Of a DNA stretch of 64,000 nt, positions 34,109-42,459 are shown piece by piece. The notes under the pieces are model-generated. The model made no database searches. It was not told the origin of the DNA and saw nothing but the letters and a program-made list of their open reading frames with translations. The first letter of the stretch is position 1; each line of letters opens with the position of its first letter. The position numbers and the translations under genes were made by a program. The stretch covers positions 1 through 64,000 of the forward strand of contig CAZZEX010000009.1 of assembly GCA_964653285.1 (NCBI GenBank). The letters run 5' to 3'. The stretch is from CAZZEX01 sp964653285 (GTDB lineage: Bacteria; Chloroflexota; Anaerolineae; B4-G1).

Positions 34109-37100
34109 TCAGTAAAGTCCCTTCAGTTTATCAGCCAGTTCAATCAACATCTGGCGTGCGTCATCCTCATCAACCACGCCCTCTTTGATGACATCTCGCA
34201 AGATGCTGGACAACAACACCAGCAAGGCATCTTTATCCTCTGGATAGACGAACTTATATTCCCGCTCCAATAGTGTTTGCTGTGTGAGGGGGCTAGCTTC
34301 GTACTTACGATCCTCGTTGATGAAAGAAAGCGTGATCACCTGTCCAAAGCTGCCATCCTCTCCCTGGCTGACCAGCTTCACGACGCGCGTGTTCTTCACC
34401 GACAGATCGTATTTGTCTTCAACTGTTTGGCGCTGCAGTGCAGTGCGTGGATCTTCATCTGCGTCTGTGACCAGCACCTTGACGCCAGGTTCGGGTGCAT
34501 GAATCTCCAGGACGACGCCGCCTCGGAAAAGAATCTGGGAGCGGGTCTGCAAGTCTTCCTTCTTATACACACCACGGATCTTCCACCTGGGGGCAGGAAG
34601 TTTGACACGGTTGGCTGCGATGCGTTCCAGCGCCGCCTCCAGCATCTGTACATATTCATCATTGCGGTCACGGCGCCAATCATCCACTCTGCCCAGGCCC
34701 AATCCAGCATCGGCTGGCAGTTGGTCGAAGAAGGTTGTCTCAATGTTGACGATAGTGCGCAGCCGCTGGACGACTGCTCGCGAAGCATGGCTGTGCCACG
34801 GAGCGTACTCATCCTTCTGCTCATCGCCCAGGTTCTTGTACCAATCCGCTATAGCTGTCTGGTAATCACCGTAGAAGTCACTGGCCGGGTTGAATGGAGC
34901 CATCAACCGCTTCAACAACGTATCTTTGACACGACGTGCCCCATTTTCGATAGCAGCCTTGTCTTGCTTCAATCCCTCCAGGATCTTCGGCTGGCTGGAT
35001 GCGGTGATCATAGCGTCTTCAGGGAAGCCATACGCGGTCTGAAGCTGTTCCAGGACCAGGCGGTAGGGGTTTGTCCCTTCGACGTTACGCATCAGCTTGA
35101 CCAGCGCTTGCGTAGAGTTATCAGTCTCATCATCCTCATAGATCTCGGGCACTTGTGCCAGGTTGGGAAGCTGGCCCCACCAGTCTCGCAGTGCAGCGTG
35201 AGCCTCATTGACCGTATGTTGTTGTCCAGCCACCCCAGGCTCCGCCGCAAACAGGTTGTAAATGGTGTTGATGAGCGCCCGTGCCGCCGGGCTAATTGTC
35301 TGGCGTTCCAGGATTGCGTTGGGATGCTCGTTGTTTACCAACGCGATGATGAGGTCAGGGTCGTTCATCGTTGCGTAGCCCACCGCGCCAGGCTGCAACT
35401 GCAGGCGCAGTTCGTCGCCAAGGGCACGCACGGCATAAGCCAGATAGAGCGATAGGGCAATCGGACCCTGTCCATAGGGTACATCGGCGTGGGCCGCGAG
35501 CAATTTGCGTACCGGCAATGTATCCCCCTGGTTGAGAGCACGTAGAGTATCAAGCATGGCAGCCAGTGCCGGCAGTTTGCCCCGGAACTTGACGGCTGAA
35601 GACTCCACATCGTATGGAGCAACGTTGCCTGACGCAGGTACAGTTTGCTGCAACGCGCCGCTGTTGGCCAAGACATTCTTCAGGTAGCGGATTTCGCCCC
35701 GATTAGCGGGAGCCGAGTGGTCGATTTCGACGCGGCGATGCGTGCGTAGTAAAGCCCCCACAGCATCGGTCAGCGGCACGTCCTTACCCGGGCCAAAGCG
35801 AGATACGTGAATCTGGTTCAGGTATGGGTGGGGCCATTTGTTGTGCTTCTCATATAGCCGCCCTATCAATTCATCGGCTGGCTCGTACTCACTTTGAGGC
35901 TGCGCAACGAGTACTGCACCTCCTTGGCCATACCAACAGAGTTCTTTGGCTTCCAGGTAGCGCCGGCGTGTTTTGACAAAATCGCCGCTGTAACCTGTTT
36001 CCCGCCGTTCGTCGCCGATGATGTCCTCCTGTAGACGCGAACGGTCTTGCAGGGTCATGGCATCGAGATCCTCGCTCTTTTGAATGTGAAGCGCCGCCCG
36101 CAAGTTCATGACGCCCTCGCGTATGGGGATGGGTTGGCGAGGTACGCCGGCAATGACGCGATCACTCTGATTTGTCTCTGTGGCACGCCGGGCACGTGCG
36201 ATGTCTTCGTCGGTTTCGCACAAGACGTAGACCTGCACGCCTTCGTAGCGCGCCTTCCATTCTGTCTCGCTCTGCAGTCGTTGCTCGTGGTAGGTGAAAA
36301 AGTCAACCATTTCACCAGCGTCCTCAAGGGGGTATTGGGCCTGCAGATCGCCCGGCCGGGCAAAAACTCGCAGCAACCGCTTATCCTCGGTATAGGGCTG
36401 GTTGTGGTTCTTGGCTTCCAGCCACGCCCCCCCACGGCCAAGCGAGACCAGGGTCATGACCTCGGCGGCCAAATCCTCCGACACATTGCCTGGGTCGGAC
36501 TTGTACTGCTCGATGAGCGATTCGAAGTCGGTGGCCTCGCTGCGGCGGAACTCGTAGATGCCGGTTGATGACTGGAACAGAATCTTTTGTTTGACTAATT
36601 CGGCCAGGCGGTTTTGCAATTGTGATTTTTCAGCCGGGGACTCGCAGTATAGGCCAAACGCCAGATTCTCGAAGGTGGAGGCGACCTTACTGATTTCATA
36701 GATGAGTAAGAGTCTGAGGGTCCGTTCAACCATTGGATCAAGCTCACCGATCAACTGGGCCTGGGCCTGCTTTTGTGCCTCGCGCAGCGAGGCCTGGTAG
36801 TTGCGTATCTGTTGGCGAACACCCTCACGCACCTCGGTGTTATCCGGCTTGAGCTCTGCGGCAAAGTAAGTCGCTAGCTCATCAGCCGTGTACAGGTTCA
36901 AGCGACCATCGCTTTTAACCTCGGTTTGTGCCACGTACCACGGATATGAACCTGGTACCGGTACTGATTCCAGCGCCCCGGAGAAGAACGAAAAGACCGA
37001 GCGCGCATTAGATCCCACTTCGGTGGACATCTCGATCAGGCAGTGCGTGGCCATGGGGTGCATCGGGTAGATGTTTTCGACGATTCGTTGACGCAGTTCA

Positions 37101-38233
37101 GGACCCTTGAGATGCTTAAAAACACCGATGCGGCTGGCTGCGAGGGCGAAACGATTGAACATACCGGCTTGCGTGGCTACCTCTGATTTCCAGGCTGGAT
37201 GTTCCTTGTCCGGCGTCACGATGGCGGAGATAATCAGTTCCAGTTCCTCAGATTCTAAAGCAACTTCTGTGACCCGGGCGGCGGCTACGCTGAAGTCAGA
37301 AGCAGAAAGCCCGCCGGCAGAGTACGCGCGGAACGCTTTGTGGCCGGTACCGATGAATATCAACTGGCTGCCTTCGACGCCACGCTGGCACATCTCGGCG
37401 AAGCGTTGGAAGATATCAATGCTGATGTTGCCCCGGTCGAGGATGTAGCCAAATTCGTCGGCGATGATGATCAAGCCCTTGTATCGCGTCTTGAACTTGG
37501 GGTTGGACAAAAAGTCATGCAGGATGGCTACCAGGTTATCCTTGCTGTAGCTGAACTCGCGGCCTACGACGGCGCGATACACCTCACGGAAGACGTTCAA
37601 GGCTTCCTGGGCGAACTCAGACAGATCGTCTTTGAGGGCGCCCAAAGTCCGACCGGGATAGCGGGCTGTCAATTCGGCCCGAAAGTCGTTGAAGGTGCCG
37701 CTGGGCCCACCACGACGCTCACGCTCCTCCCAGCGTTCGATCTGGCGTACGGCTTCCTGGTAGTGAGTGTCCAACCAGGCTTCTTGCAATTCCTCCCGCT
37801 CAATAGCGGCCTGAACGGCGCGCAAGATCATGCTGTCAAAGTCATCGCCTTTGCCATAGTCTCCCAGCACTACCAGGTAGCGCCCCTCTCCGCGCAAGTT
37901 GCGCAGCTTTTCAGCGCCGTCTGGATCGCGTTGCTTCCAGTGGTCGAAGAATGCGGCCATCTCAGGGTCGCCGGGTTTGAGCGAGAGATAGTTGGCCAGC
38001 ATCAGGCACAGATGCGATTTGCCGGTGCCGTAGCTACCTGTCAACAAGTAGACGCGGTTATCGAGGGGGTAGAGAGCGCGCGTCAGGCGGGTGAACGCCT
38101 CGCGGTGCGACTTGATCGGCATATACTGTTCCATCCGGCCCCGATTCTCGGTGGGGTCGTTAAACGTTGACACCAGTTGGACGTACTGGGCGTAACCGCT
38201 GTGAATGGTGATAAGGTCGCTGATTTTGGTCAT
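34109..38233 (-). CDS. brxC: BrxC/PglY-like large ATPase of the BREX-type operon
   Basis: This 1374-residue protein has an N-terminal P-loop ATPase: VYLLTGSYGTGKSHLCLML at 62-80 (Walker A GSYGTGKS) and GLIIIADEFGYILDRGNIS near 250 for Walker B. Long helical regions follow. Size and layout match the BrxC/PglY family (about 1200 residues or more), which is universal in BREX loci with PglZ. The start follows GGGAGGACGGT. A 15-bp perfect hairpin lies in the 49-base gap to the brxF-like gene upstream. Base composition is visibly less GC-rich than in the metabolic regions, which fits acquisition by transfer. Confidence 0.87.
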   Translation of the reverse strand: MTKISDLITIHSGYAQYVQLVSTFNDPTENRGRMEQYMPIKSHREAFTRLTRALYPLDNRVYLLTGSYGTGKSHLCLMLANYLSLKPGDPEMAAFFDHWKQRDPDGAEKLRNLRGEGRYLVVLGDYGKGDDFDSMILRAVQAAIEREELQEAWLDTHYQEAVRQIERWEERERRGGPSGTFNDFRAELTARYPGRTLGALKDDLSEFAQEALNVFREVYRAVVGREFSYSKDNLVAILHDFLSNPKFKTRYKGLIIIADEFGYILDRGNISIDIFQRFAEMCQRGVEGSQLIFIGTGHKAFRAYSAGGLSASDFSVAAARVTEVALESEELELIISAIVTPDKEHPAWKSEVATQAGMFNRFALAASRIGVFKHLKGPELRQRIVENIYPMHPMATHCLIEMSTEVGSNARSVFSFFSGALESVPVPGSYPWYVAQTEVKSDGRLNLYTADELATYFAAELKPDNTEVREGVRQQIRNYQASLREAQKQAQAQLIGELDPMVERTLRLLLIYEISKVASTFENLAFGLYCESPAEKSQLQNRLAELVKQKILFQSSTGIYEFRRSEATDFESLIEQYKSDPGNVSEDLAAEVMTLVSLGRGGAWLEAKNHNQPYTEDKRLLRVFARPGDLQAQYPLEDAGEMVDFFTYHEQRLQSETEWKARYEGVQVYVLCETDEDIARARRATETNQSDRVIAGVPRQPIPIREGVMNLRAALHIQKSEDLDAMTLQDRSRLQEDIIGDERRETGYSGDFVKTRRRYLEAKELCWYGQGGAVLVAQPQSEYEPADELIGRLYEKHNKWPHPYLNQIHVSRFGPGKDVPLTDAVGALLRTHRRVEIDHSAPANRGEIRYLKNVLANSGALQQTVPASGNVAPYDVESSAVKFRGKLPALAAMLDTLRALNQGDTLPVRKLLAAHADVPYGQGPIALSLYLAYAVRALGDELRLQLQPGAVGYATMNDPDLIIALVNNEHPNAILERQTISPAARALINTIYNLFAAEPGVAGQQHTVNEAHAALRDWWGQLPNLAQVPEIYEDDETDNSTQALVKLMRNVEGTNPYRLVLEQLQTAYGFPEDAMITASSQPKILEGLKQDKAAIENGARRVKDTLLKRLMAPFNPASDFYGDYQTAIADWYKNLGDEQKDEYAPWHSHASRAVVQRLRTIVNIETTFFDQLPADAGLGLGRVDDWRRDRNDEYVQMLEAALERIAANRVKLPAPRWKIRGVYKKEDLQTRSQILFRGGVVLEIHAPEPGVKVLVTDADEDPRTALQRQTVEDKYDLSVKNTRVVKLVSQGEDGSFGQVITLSFINEDRKYEASPLTQQTLLEREYKFVYPEDKDALLVLLSSILRDVIKEGVVDEDDARQMLIELADKLKGLY

Positions 38234-38247
38234 ACCGTCCTCCCATC

Positions 38248-38280
38248 AGAAACCGGGTTTTTGGGAAAAACCCGGTTTCT
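38248..38280. repeat. 15-bp perfect hairpin between the brxF-like and brxC genes
   Basis: AGAAACCGGGTTTTT, loop GGG, then the exact inverse, followed on the plus strand by a run of T. On the minus (coding) strand it lies in the transcript leader of brxC and has no T-tract after it. It may act as an attenuator, an RNA-processing site or a repeat. It would work as a terminator only for plus-strand transcription. Confidence 0.75.
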
Positions 38281-38282
38281 TT

Positions 38283-38765
38283 TTACAGAGCATGGAACGC
38301 ATCTAGTGGCAGGATGCGTGGTTGGCCGCGCGTATTTCTCAGATCGTATCTGACGACAGTCGGATTGGTTTGCACGATGAACACAAACGTTTTGTCCGTG
38401 ACGCCGGGCGACTTCAATCTCAAGTCAATCATGGCCACGAATTCCTCGAGACGTCGTTTAGTCCACGTGTTGAGTAGGAAATCCAGGTTATCCACGACGA
38501 CGATGCCGGTTCCAGTTCTCTTAGGCACGTCCAACTTCAGCAGCAACTTCTCCAGGTCACGAGGTCGGAAGCGGTCGATGCGTTCGGCCAACTCCGGGTG
38601 TTCCACAAAGTAAACCTGTAGATCCAGTAGATATGCCCCCAGCACATCGCGTATGCGACGTGCCAGTTCCGTCTTGTGGCTCATCGCCGGTGCGTGGATG
38701 ATGCAGGCGCGAAAGGTCTCCTGTCCCTGAGTGGTCAGATATTGGCGCAGATCGTATTTAGCCAC
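38283..38765 (-). CDS. BrxF-like small P-loop protein
   Basis: This 160-residue protein has a degenerate Walker A, IIHAPAMSHKTELARRI at about 22-38 (the glycines are lost, K-T kept), and a Walker B-like GIVVVDNLDFLL at about 87-98. This resembles BrxF, the small ATPase of type 3 BREX loci. Family assignment is by pattern and position only. A GTG at 38765, seven bases after CAGGAG, gives an eight-base overlap with the DUF4007 stop. The upstream ATG would lie entirely inside that gene. It precedes brxC, so a role with the large ATPase is likely. Confidence 0.65.
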   Translation of the reverse strand: MAKYDLRQYLTTQGQETFRACIIHAPAMSHKTELARRIRDVLGAYLLDLQVYFVEHPELAERIDRFRPRDLEKLLLKLDVPKRTGTGIVVVDNLDFLLNTWTKRRLEEFVAMIDLRLKSPGVTDKTFVFIVQTNPTVVRYDLRNTRGQPRILPLDAFHAL

Positions 38766-39720
38766 CTCGTCGCTCCTGATAATAGGTCCGCACAGCTTCG
38801 AGCCAGGTCGACCCGCTTGTGGTGACTGCCGAACCACTGCGGAAGCGCACCTGATCGAGGTTGGCTTTGGACTCGATGGTCAGCCGGCCCGCCTCGTGCA
38901 GCTCGTTCAAAGCCTGGCGGATGTACATCTCACCTTGGCGCATGATGCGGCCCGGGCTATGATCGGCGTGGACCAATGTGGGGATCTCGACACCCGAACT
39001 GCCCGGCTGGTGCCGGTCGCGATAAACTAGCGCGGTGGCGAGCAGGATGAGCGGTGGCACTGGCGCCACATCCCGGTTGACGGCGTAGACGTTATGCCGT
39101 ACCTCGCGCAGGTAGTTTAACGGCGCAAACATCTCTTCCACATAGCCAGTGAAGAAGGCGCGTAGTTCATTACGAACCTTCTTGCGAATGGAACGCTTCG
39201 ACCAACGGCCGACGAAGGGAAGGAATTGATCGGCAGCCTCTCCCTTACTGACTTCCGCAACCGCGGGCAGGACGCCGTTGCACATATAGTTCCAGACGAC
39301 CAGCAGGGGATTGGAAGCAAACAGATAGTGCAACAGCCAGAGCGTGCCGGGTCGGTCAAAGAAGGGGTCGTGCTGCAAGACCAGACGGCCCAGCGAGGTC
39401 ACGTGCAAGGAACGCGGCACCAAGAGTTCCATGTTGACTCCATACTGGGCAAGTGCCTCGACTCGCGAGTCCGACATACCGGTAGCCTTCGCCAGTTGTT
39501 CGTATACAGATCCCTCGGGCCGGCGTTCGCGGGCCAGATAGGTCAGCACACGGCTGAGCTTGTCAGCGTAAAGGTAGAAGCCCCTGGTAAGCTCCAATTT
39601 CCCATCGGGATGCACGCCGCCTAACCATTCCTCAGGCGACGTGCCGTCCTCGGCTGGTGGGACGGGCGCGATTTCCTGTGTTTCACTTTCCACAAGGGAC
39701 ATCCAAAGGTCGGCTTGCAT
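38758..39720 (-). CDS. DUF4007 protein, first gene of the BREX-like effector operon
   Basis: This 320-residue protein shows the DUF4007 pattern: a winged-helix-like part (KATGMSDSRVEALAQYGVN), then FFDRPGTLWLLHYLFASNP and VVWNYMCNGVLP. DUF4007 is known from loci encoding PAPS-reductase-like DndC/BrxP proteins and is tied to DNA phosphorothioation or type 4 BREX. Here no PAPS-reductase domain accompanies it. The ATG at 39720 is preferred over a TTG four codons upstream, because the GAGGA site sits directly against that TTG. Two AGTTAACATA repeats lie 21-46 bases upstream. It leads the chain DUF4007-brxF-brxC-pglZ-brxL. Confidence 0.75.
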   Translation of the reverse strand: MQADLWMSLVESETQEIAPVPPAEDGTSPEEWLGGVHPDGKLELTRGFYLYADKLSRVLTYLARERRPEGSVYEQLAKATGMSDSRVEALAQYGVNMELLVPRSLHVTSLGRLVLQHDPFFDRPGTLWLLHYLFASNPLLVVWNYMCNGVLPAVAEVSKGEAADQFLPFVGRWSKRSIRKKVRNELRAFFTGYVEEMFAPLNYLREVRHNVYAVNRDVAPVPPLILLATALVYRDRHQPGSSGVEIPTLVHADHSPGRIMRQGEMYIRQALNELHEAGRLTIESKANLDQVRFRSGSAVTTSGSTWLEAVRTYYQERRGG

Positions 39721-39740
39721 CTCGGCTTCCAATTCCTCGG

Positions 39741-39766
39741 TATGTTAACTCTAAAATATGTTAACT
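39741..39766 (-). promoter_or_regulatory. Paired AGTTAACATA direct repeats, candidate operator of the BREX-like operon
   Basis: AGTTAACATA occurs at 39766-39757 and again at 39750-39741 on the minus strand, separated by six bases, a 16-base period. Each copy contains the six-base palindrome GTTAAC. The pair lies directly upstream of the DUF4007 gene. No WYL/BrxR-type regulator gene was seen nearby. The rest of the 117-base gap holds no gene, and no convincing promoter was recognised there. Confidence 0.55.
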
Positions 39767-39849
39767 AATGCGTTTAGAAGGTTACATAGCTCAACTGCGC
39801 TGAGCCAGCATATCTTTCAGGCGGTCCGTGGGATAGTATATTGTCTTAA

Positions 39850-40314
39850 TCAGATGGGACCAAAGTAGAAGGTGTTCTCAGCCGGGTCTATGGCAAACCG
39901 AATGCGACTCAGGAAACCATCCAGACCAATAAAGTTCGGATGGGGCCATGTGTCACCCGGGCGCAGCATGGGCACGAACACAGTAGCGCCAATATTGAGA
40001 CTATGCCCTTGCTCAGCTTCCAGGCTGATCCCCATTCTGAGCAGTCTGCCCTTGTAGAGCATTCCTCTGATCATCAATTTCTCATCAGGCTCATAGTCAG
40101 CGTGTGCTACCGCGCCAACCTGTCTGGCTATCGCCGGATCAATGACGCACCACGGCGCACCGGTATCCACAATAGCATGCACAATCATTCGTCCCTCCAG
40201 AGTGACCGGAAGCACTACGCGAGCAAGCCGTTCCTGGCCGGGATAATGATCCCGGTAACGAGTCGCACCGCGCGCAAAGCCGCCAGAAATGAGGAGGTGG
40301 GCGAACCGCGCCAT
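39850..40314 (-). CDS. Retropepsin-like aspartic protease-fold protein
   Basis: This 154-residue protein has HAIVDTGAPWCVIDPAIA, in which the D-T-G triad is the catalytic signature of retroviral-type aspartic proteases. The strands LPVTLEGRMIVHAI before it and IGLDGFLSRIRFAIDP after it fit the single-domain pepsin half that works as a homodimer. No transmembrane segment is evident. Its ATG follows the stop of the previous gene with no gap (TAAATG), so it belongs to a three-gene cassette with the TIGR04255 protein. Cleavage of a partner of the defence system is a possibility, not a demonstrated role. Confidence 0.72.
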   Translation of the reverse strand: MARFAHLLISGGFARGATRYRDHYPGQERLARVVLPVTLEGRMIVHAIVDTGAPWCVIDPAIARQVGAVAHADYEPDEKLMIRGMLYKGRLLRMGISLEAEQGHSLNIGATVFVPMLRPGDTWPHPNFIGLDGFLSRIRFAIDPAENTFYFGPI

Positions 40315-41031
40315 TTATAGCACCCTGGTGACGACTGTACTGGCGGCATCCTCGCCCTCACCGATGACTGGCATCAGTTCTTCCAGTGACACGGCTGCTC
40401 CTAACAATTGCCCCTCACGCACAGCCACCCACAGACCTCGATATTGGCTTGCATGTTCATCAAACCAGGCCATTGAAGCACTCAGTCCCCTGGCGCGTGG
40501 CGGGCGCACAGCGCGCACGACGGGAGGAGCCAGTACCCGAGCGGCCCGTTGGACGCGCTCGTGGTTGGGGAACAAGCGTCCCCCCAATTGAGCCAACTCG
40601 ATGGCCAGAGATGCCATCTCCAGGCTCAAAGCCAGGTCTATGGCTGTGGTAAGTTCATCGGGCTGGTGAGCGGACCAGTCTATCGCTTCGGCCAGTGCCG
40701 CAAATGCCCGGCGATCAGCGGCGCGTGCGCTTTCTTCCAGGAGAATGATGGGAGTGCTCGTGGCGGTGATACTTGTTTGATGATCATTTTCTACTGAGAT
40801 ATAGTCGCGCCGGGTGGTGGACGTGGCGGCATCTGCGCCCCCTGCTCCTGCGAGCGTTCTTGTACCCTCTTCACTCCTGGGCCAGACGACCACGACCCGA
40901 CTCGACGTGCCGGGCCAGACGTCGGGCAGCAGCGTTATCCGAGGGCCGGTGCTGTCCTCAGGCATGATGTCTGGGTATATCTCTGCATCAAGGAGTTGTT
41001 CCAGAGCATAAGCAATGGCCAGCGTGTTCAT
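40315..41031 (-). CDS. Uncharacterised protein with C-terminal DUF5678-like domain
   Basis: This is a 238-residue protein. The last 45 residues, FDEHASQYRGLWVAVREGQL followed by LGAAVSLEELM and VVTRVL, resemble the short DUF5678 domain (YRGxWVAxxxGxLLA). That domain is often found fused or adjacent to small proteins encoded with retropepsin-like proteases. The first 190 residues are low in motifs: an acidic N-terminal helix (LAIAYALEQLLDAEIYPD), a Thr/Ala-rich linker and a helical segment (ALSLEMASLAIELAQLGG). The ATG at 41031 follows GGAGGAGGTC and lies two bases after the TIGR04255 stop. It may be the substrate or partner of the protease encoded directly after it. Confidence 0.6.
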   Translation of the reverse strand: MNTLAIAYALEQLLDAEIYPDIMPEDSTGPRITLLPDVWPGTSSRVVVVWPRSEEGTRTLAGAGGADAATSTTRRDYISVENDHQTSITATSTPIILLEESARAADRRAFAALAEAIDWSAHQPDELTTAIDLALSLEMASLAIELAQLGGRLFPNHERVQRAARVLAPPVVRAVRPPRARGLSASMAWFDEHASQYRGLWVAVREGQLLGAAVSLEELMPVIGEGEDAASTVVTRVL

Positions 41032-41033
41032 GA

Positions 41034-41816
41034 TCAGACCTCCTCCCCTGTCGTTAATCCAGGTTGGAAGACAGCCAACTTGCCATCGGCGATGCACCAT
41101 CTGAAGGCGCTATAGATGATCTGATGGTAGCGGTGACAGCGGGTGATGAGGTCATCCAGACCTACATTGCCTTCAGTGTAGAGATCGAAATCCAGCAGAA
41201 ACCTGGGTTCGGGCGGTGTTCCTTCGTGGATCAACCCATAGCGGAACACAAACCGGTCTCCTTCAGTGGTTGCCTGTATCCGTTGCACCGCCAACTCGGG
41301 AGCCAGGATGACGTCCGTCTTGAGCATCACCGTCAGTTCGTCCCGCACCAAGTCAAGCACCTCACTGAATTCACCTGAATCGGTGAATGTGGTGTCCAGC
41401 ATATTGATATAGCGTAGCCCGATGCGGGTAGCATAAGGAACGGTGTAGACCGCCTGTGTCGCCTCGGCAGCATAGGCAAGGTAGTCAGCAAAATCCGCCC
41501 AATGGCGGTAGGCTGTGGTGCTCAGGGCGTAGAAATCAGGTCCCAGACTCACCGTGCGTGTTCTGTCTTGGCTATGAAAACGATATACAGGCGGAGGGAA
41601 ACCAACACGTCCACCTGGCTTTACCCCTTCCATCTCGACAACCACACCGCGCTCGACTTCCAGCACAGGGAAGCGAGCCCGGATGTGTTCCTGAAATTCG
41701 GCCGGCTCCTCGTGAGCGATGCGCAATATAGTAGGGAACCTGACCTGACAGATGACCTCACGCAGGGGGGCATTGGCCAGGTGAATGTCCTTAATGGCGG
41801 GGAAGTTTAGCGACAT
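41034..41816 (-). CDS. TIGR04255 family protein
   Basis: This 260-residue protein fits the sporadic TIGR04255 family: LANAPLREVICQVRFPTILR at the start, VSLGPDFYALSTTAYRHWAD, then TRIGLRYINML and a C-terminal HRYHQIIYSAFRWCI. The biochemical function of the family is unknown. It is scattered among bacteria in a way that fits mobile or defence-linked genes. A promoter with consensus spacing stands 33-61 bases upstream, so the three-gene cassette (TIGR04255, DUF5678-like, protease) seems separately expressed from the methyltransferase gene upstream. Confidence 0.72.
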   Translation of the reverse strand: MSLNFPAIKDIHLANAPLREVICQVRFPTILRIAHEEPAEFQEHIRARFPVLEVERGVVVEMEGVKPGGRVGFPPPVYRFHSQDRTRTVSLGPDFYALSTTAYRHWADFADYLAYAAEATQAVYTVPYATRIGLRYINMLDTTFTDSGEFSEVLDLVRDELTVMLKTDVILAPELAVQRIQATTEGDRFVFRYGLIHEGTPPEPRFLLDFDLYTEGNVGLDDLITRCHRYHQIIYSAFRWCIADGKLAVFQPGLTTGEEV

Positions 41817-41848
41817 AGCGCTCTCCTTGTTAATTCAGACTTGCCAGT

Positions 41849-41877
41849 ATTATGATGTGATAGGCGAGATTGGTCAA
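41849..41877 (-). promoter_or_regulatory. Sigma70-type promoter of the TIGR04255 cassette
   Basis: On the minus strand TTGACC, 17 bases, CATAAT. It is followed by an AAGGAGAG ribosome binding site before the ATG at 41816. Confidence 0.7.
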
Positions 41878-41980
41878 GTCAGACGGGTTGAATATGTCTT
41901 TTCCAATTATGTCTTGCTAATGAAGTAGTAAAGACATACGCGGATCATCTGCCGCAGTGCGGTTGGAACATACGTCGGTG

Positions 41981-42343
41981 TCATAGTTGGGCTGCCAGTT
42001 GTTTATAGGCGTGCGCTTTGGCCAATCTGACCAGATGTTCCAACGTCAAGTATCGCTCCAGTTCGGCTTCTTCTCGCTGTGAGAGTTCCCCCTCCTTGCT
42101 CCGGCGCAACAACTCACTGACACGCGTCTGGAGTTCGGGGGACGGGCGAATGTCCAGCACTTGCTCTGGCGCTGGTTGGCTGGCCAGCAATTCCATAATA
42201 GCGTTCTCATCCTGGAAGTCAGTTGGCCCTTCAGCCGATATTTCGCGCAGGCCGCGTTCCAATATCTCTGGCAAGCGTTCGCGGAAGCGCTGTAACTGCT
42301 GTCCCAACGCATTGGGTACCTGTATGGTGATCTCAACCGTCAT
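41981..42343 (-). CDS. Small helical protein of unknown function
   Basis: This 120-residue protein starts MTVEITIQVPNALGQQLQRF, which gives a short strand followed by helices. The rest is charged and helical (ELLRRSKEGELSQREEAELE, then HLVRLAKAHAYKQLAAQ). The N-terminus resembles antitoxin- or prevent-host-death-type small proteins seen in cyanobacteria and Chloroflexota, but no toxin gene is adjacent. GGGAGGTCACG precedes the ATG. It lies between the methyltransferase gene and the TIGR04255 cassette on the same strand. It is not clear whether it belongs to the defence system. Confidence 0.5.
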   Translation of the reverse strand: MTVEITIQVPNALGQQLQRFRERLPEILERGLREISAEGPTDFQDENAIMELLASQPAPEQVLDIRPSPELQTRVSELLRRSKEGELSQREEAELERYLTLEHLVRLAKAHAYKQLAAQL

Positions 42344-42364
42344 CGTGACCTCCCTTCACCAGGC

Positions 42365-42459
42365 CATAAACCTGTGAAACACGAAGTTCACGAAAGAGCA
42401 CGAAAACCGCGAACCCTCCCTTTCGCGCCTTTCGTGTTTCCTTTCGCGTCTTTCGTGGT
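42365..42459. repeat. Short repeats of the CACGAAAG/TTTCGTG type
   Basis: CACGAAGTTCACGAAAGAGC is followed by inverse units such as TTTCGCGCCTTTCGTG and TTTCGCGTCTTTCGTGG, so the segment can fold back. It fills most of the gap downstream of the methyltransferase gene and resembles a dispersed repeat more than a terminator. Confidence 0.6.

Noticed and set aside
41981..42343. Calling the 120-residue protein an antitoxin
   Set aside because: Only the first 20 residues are suggestive, and there is no toxin gene adjacent.
42365..42459. A CRISPR-like array in the CACGAAAG repeats
   Set aside because: Units are short, irregular and partly inverted, there are no spacers of constant length, and no cas gene is in the window.
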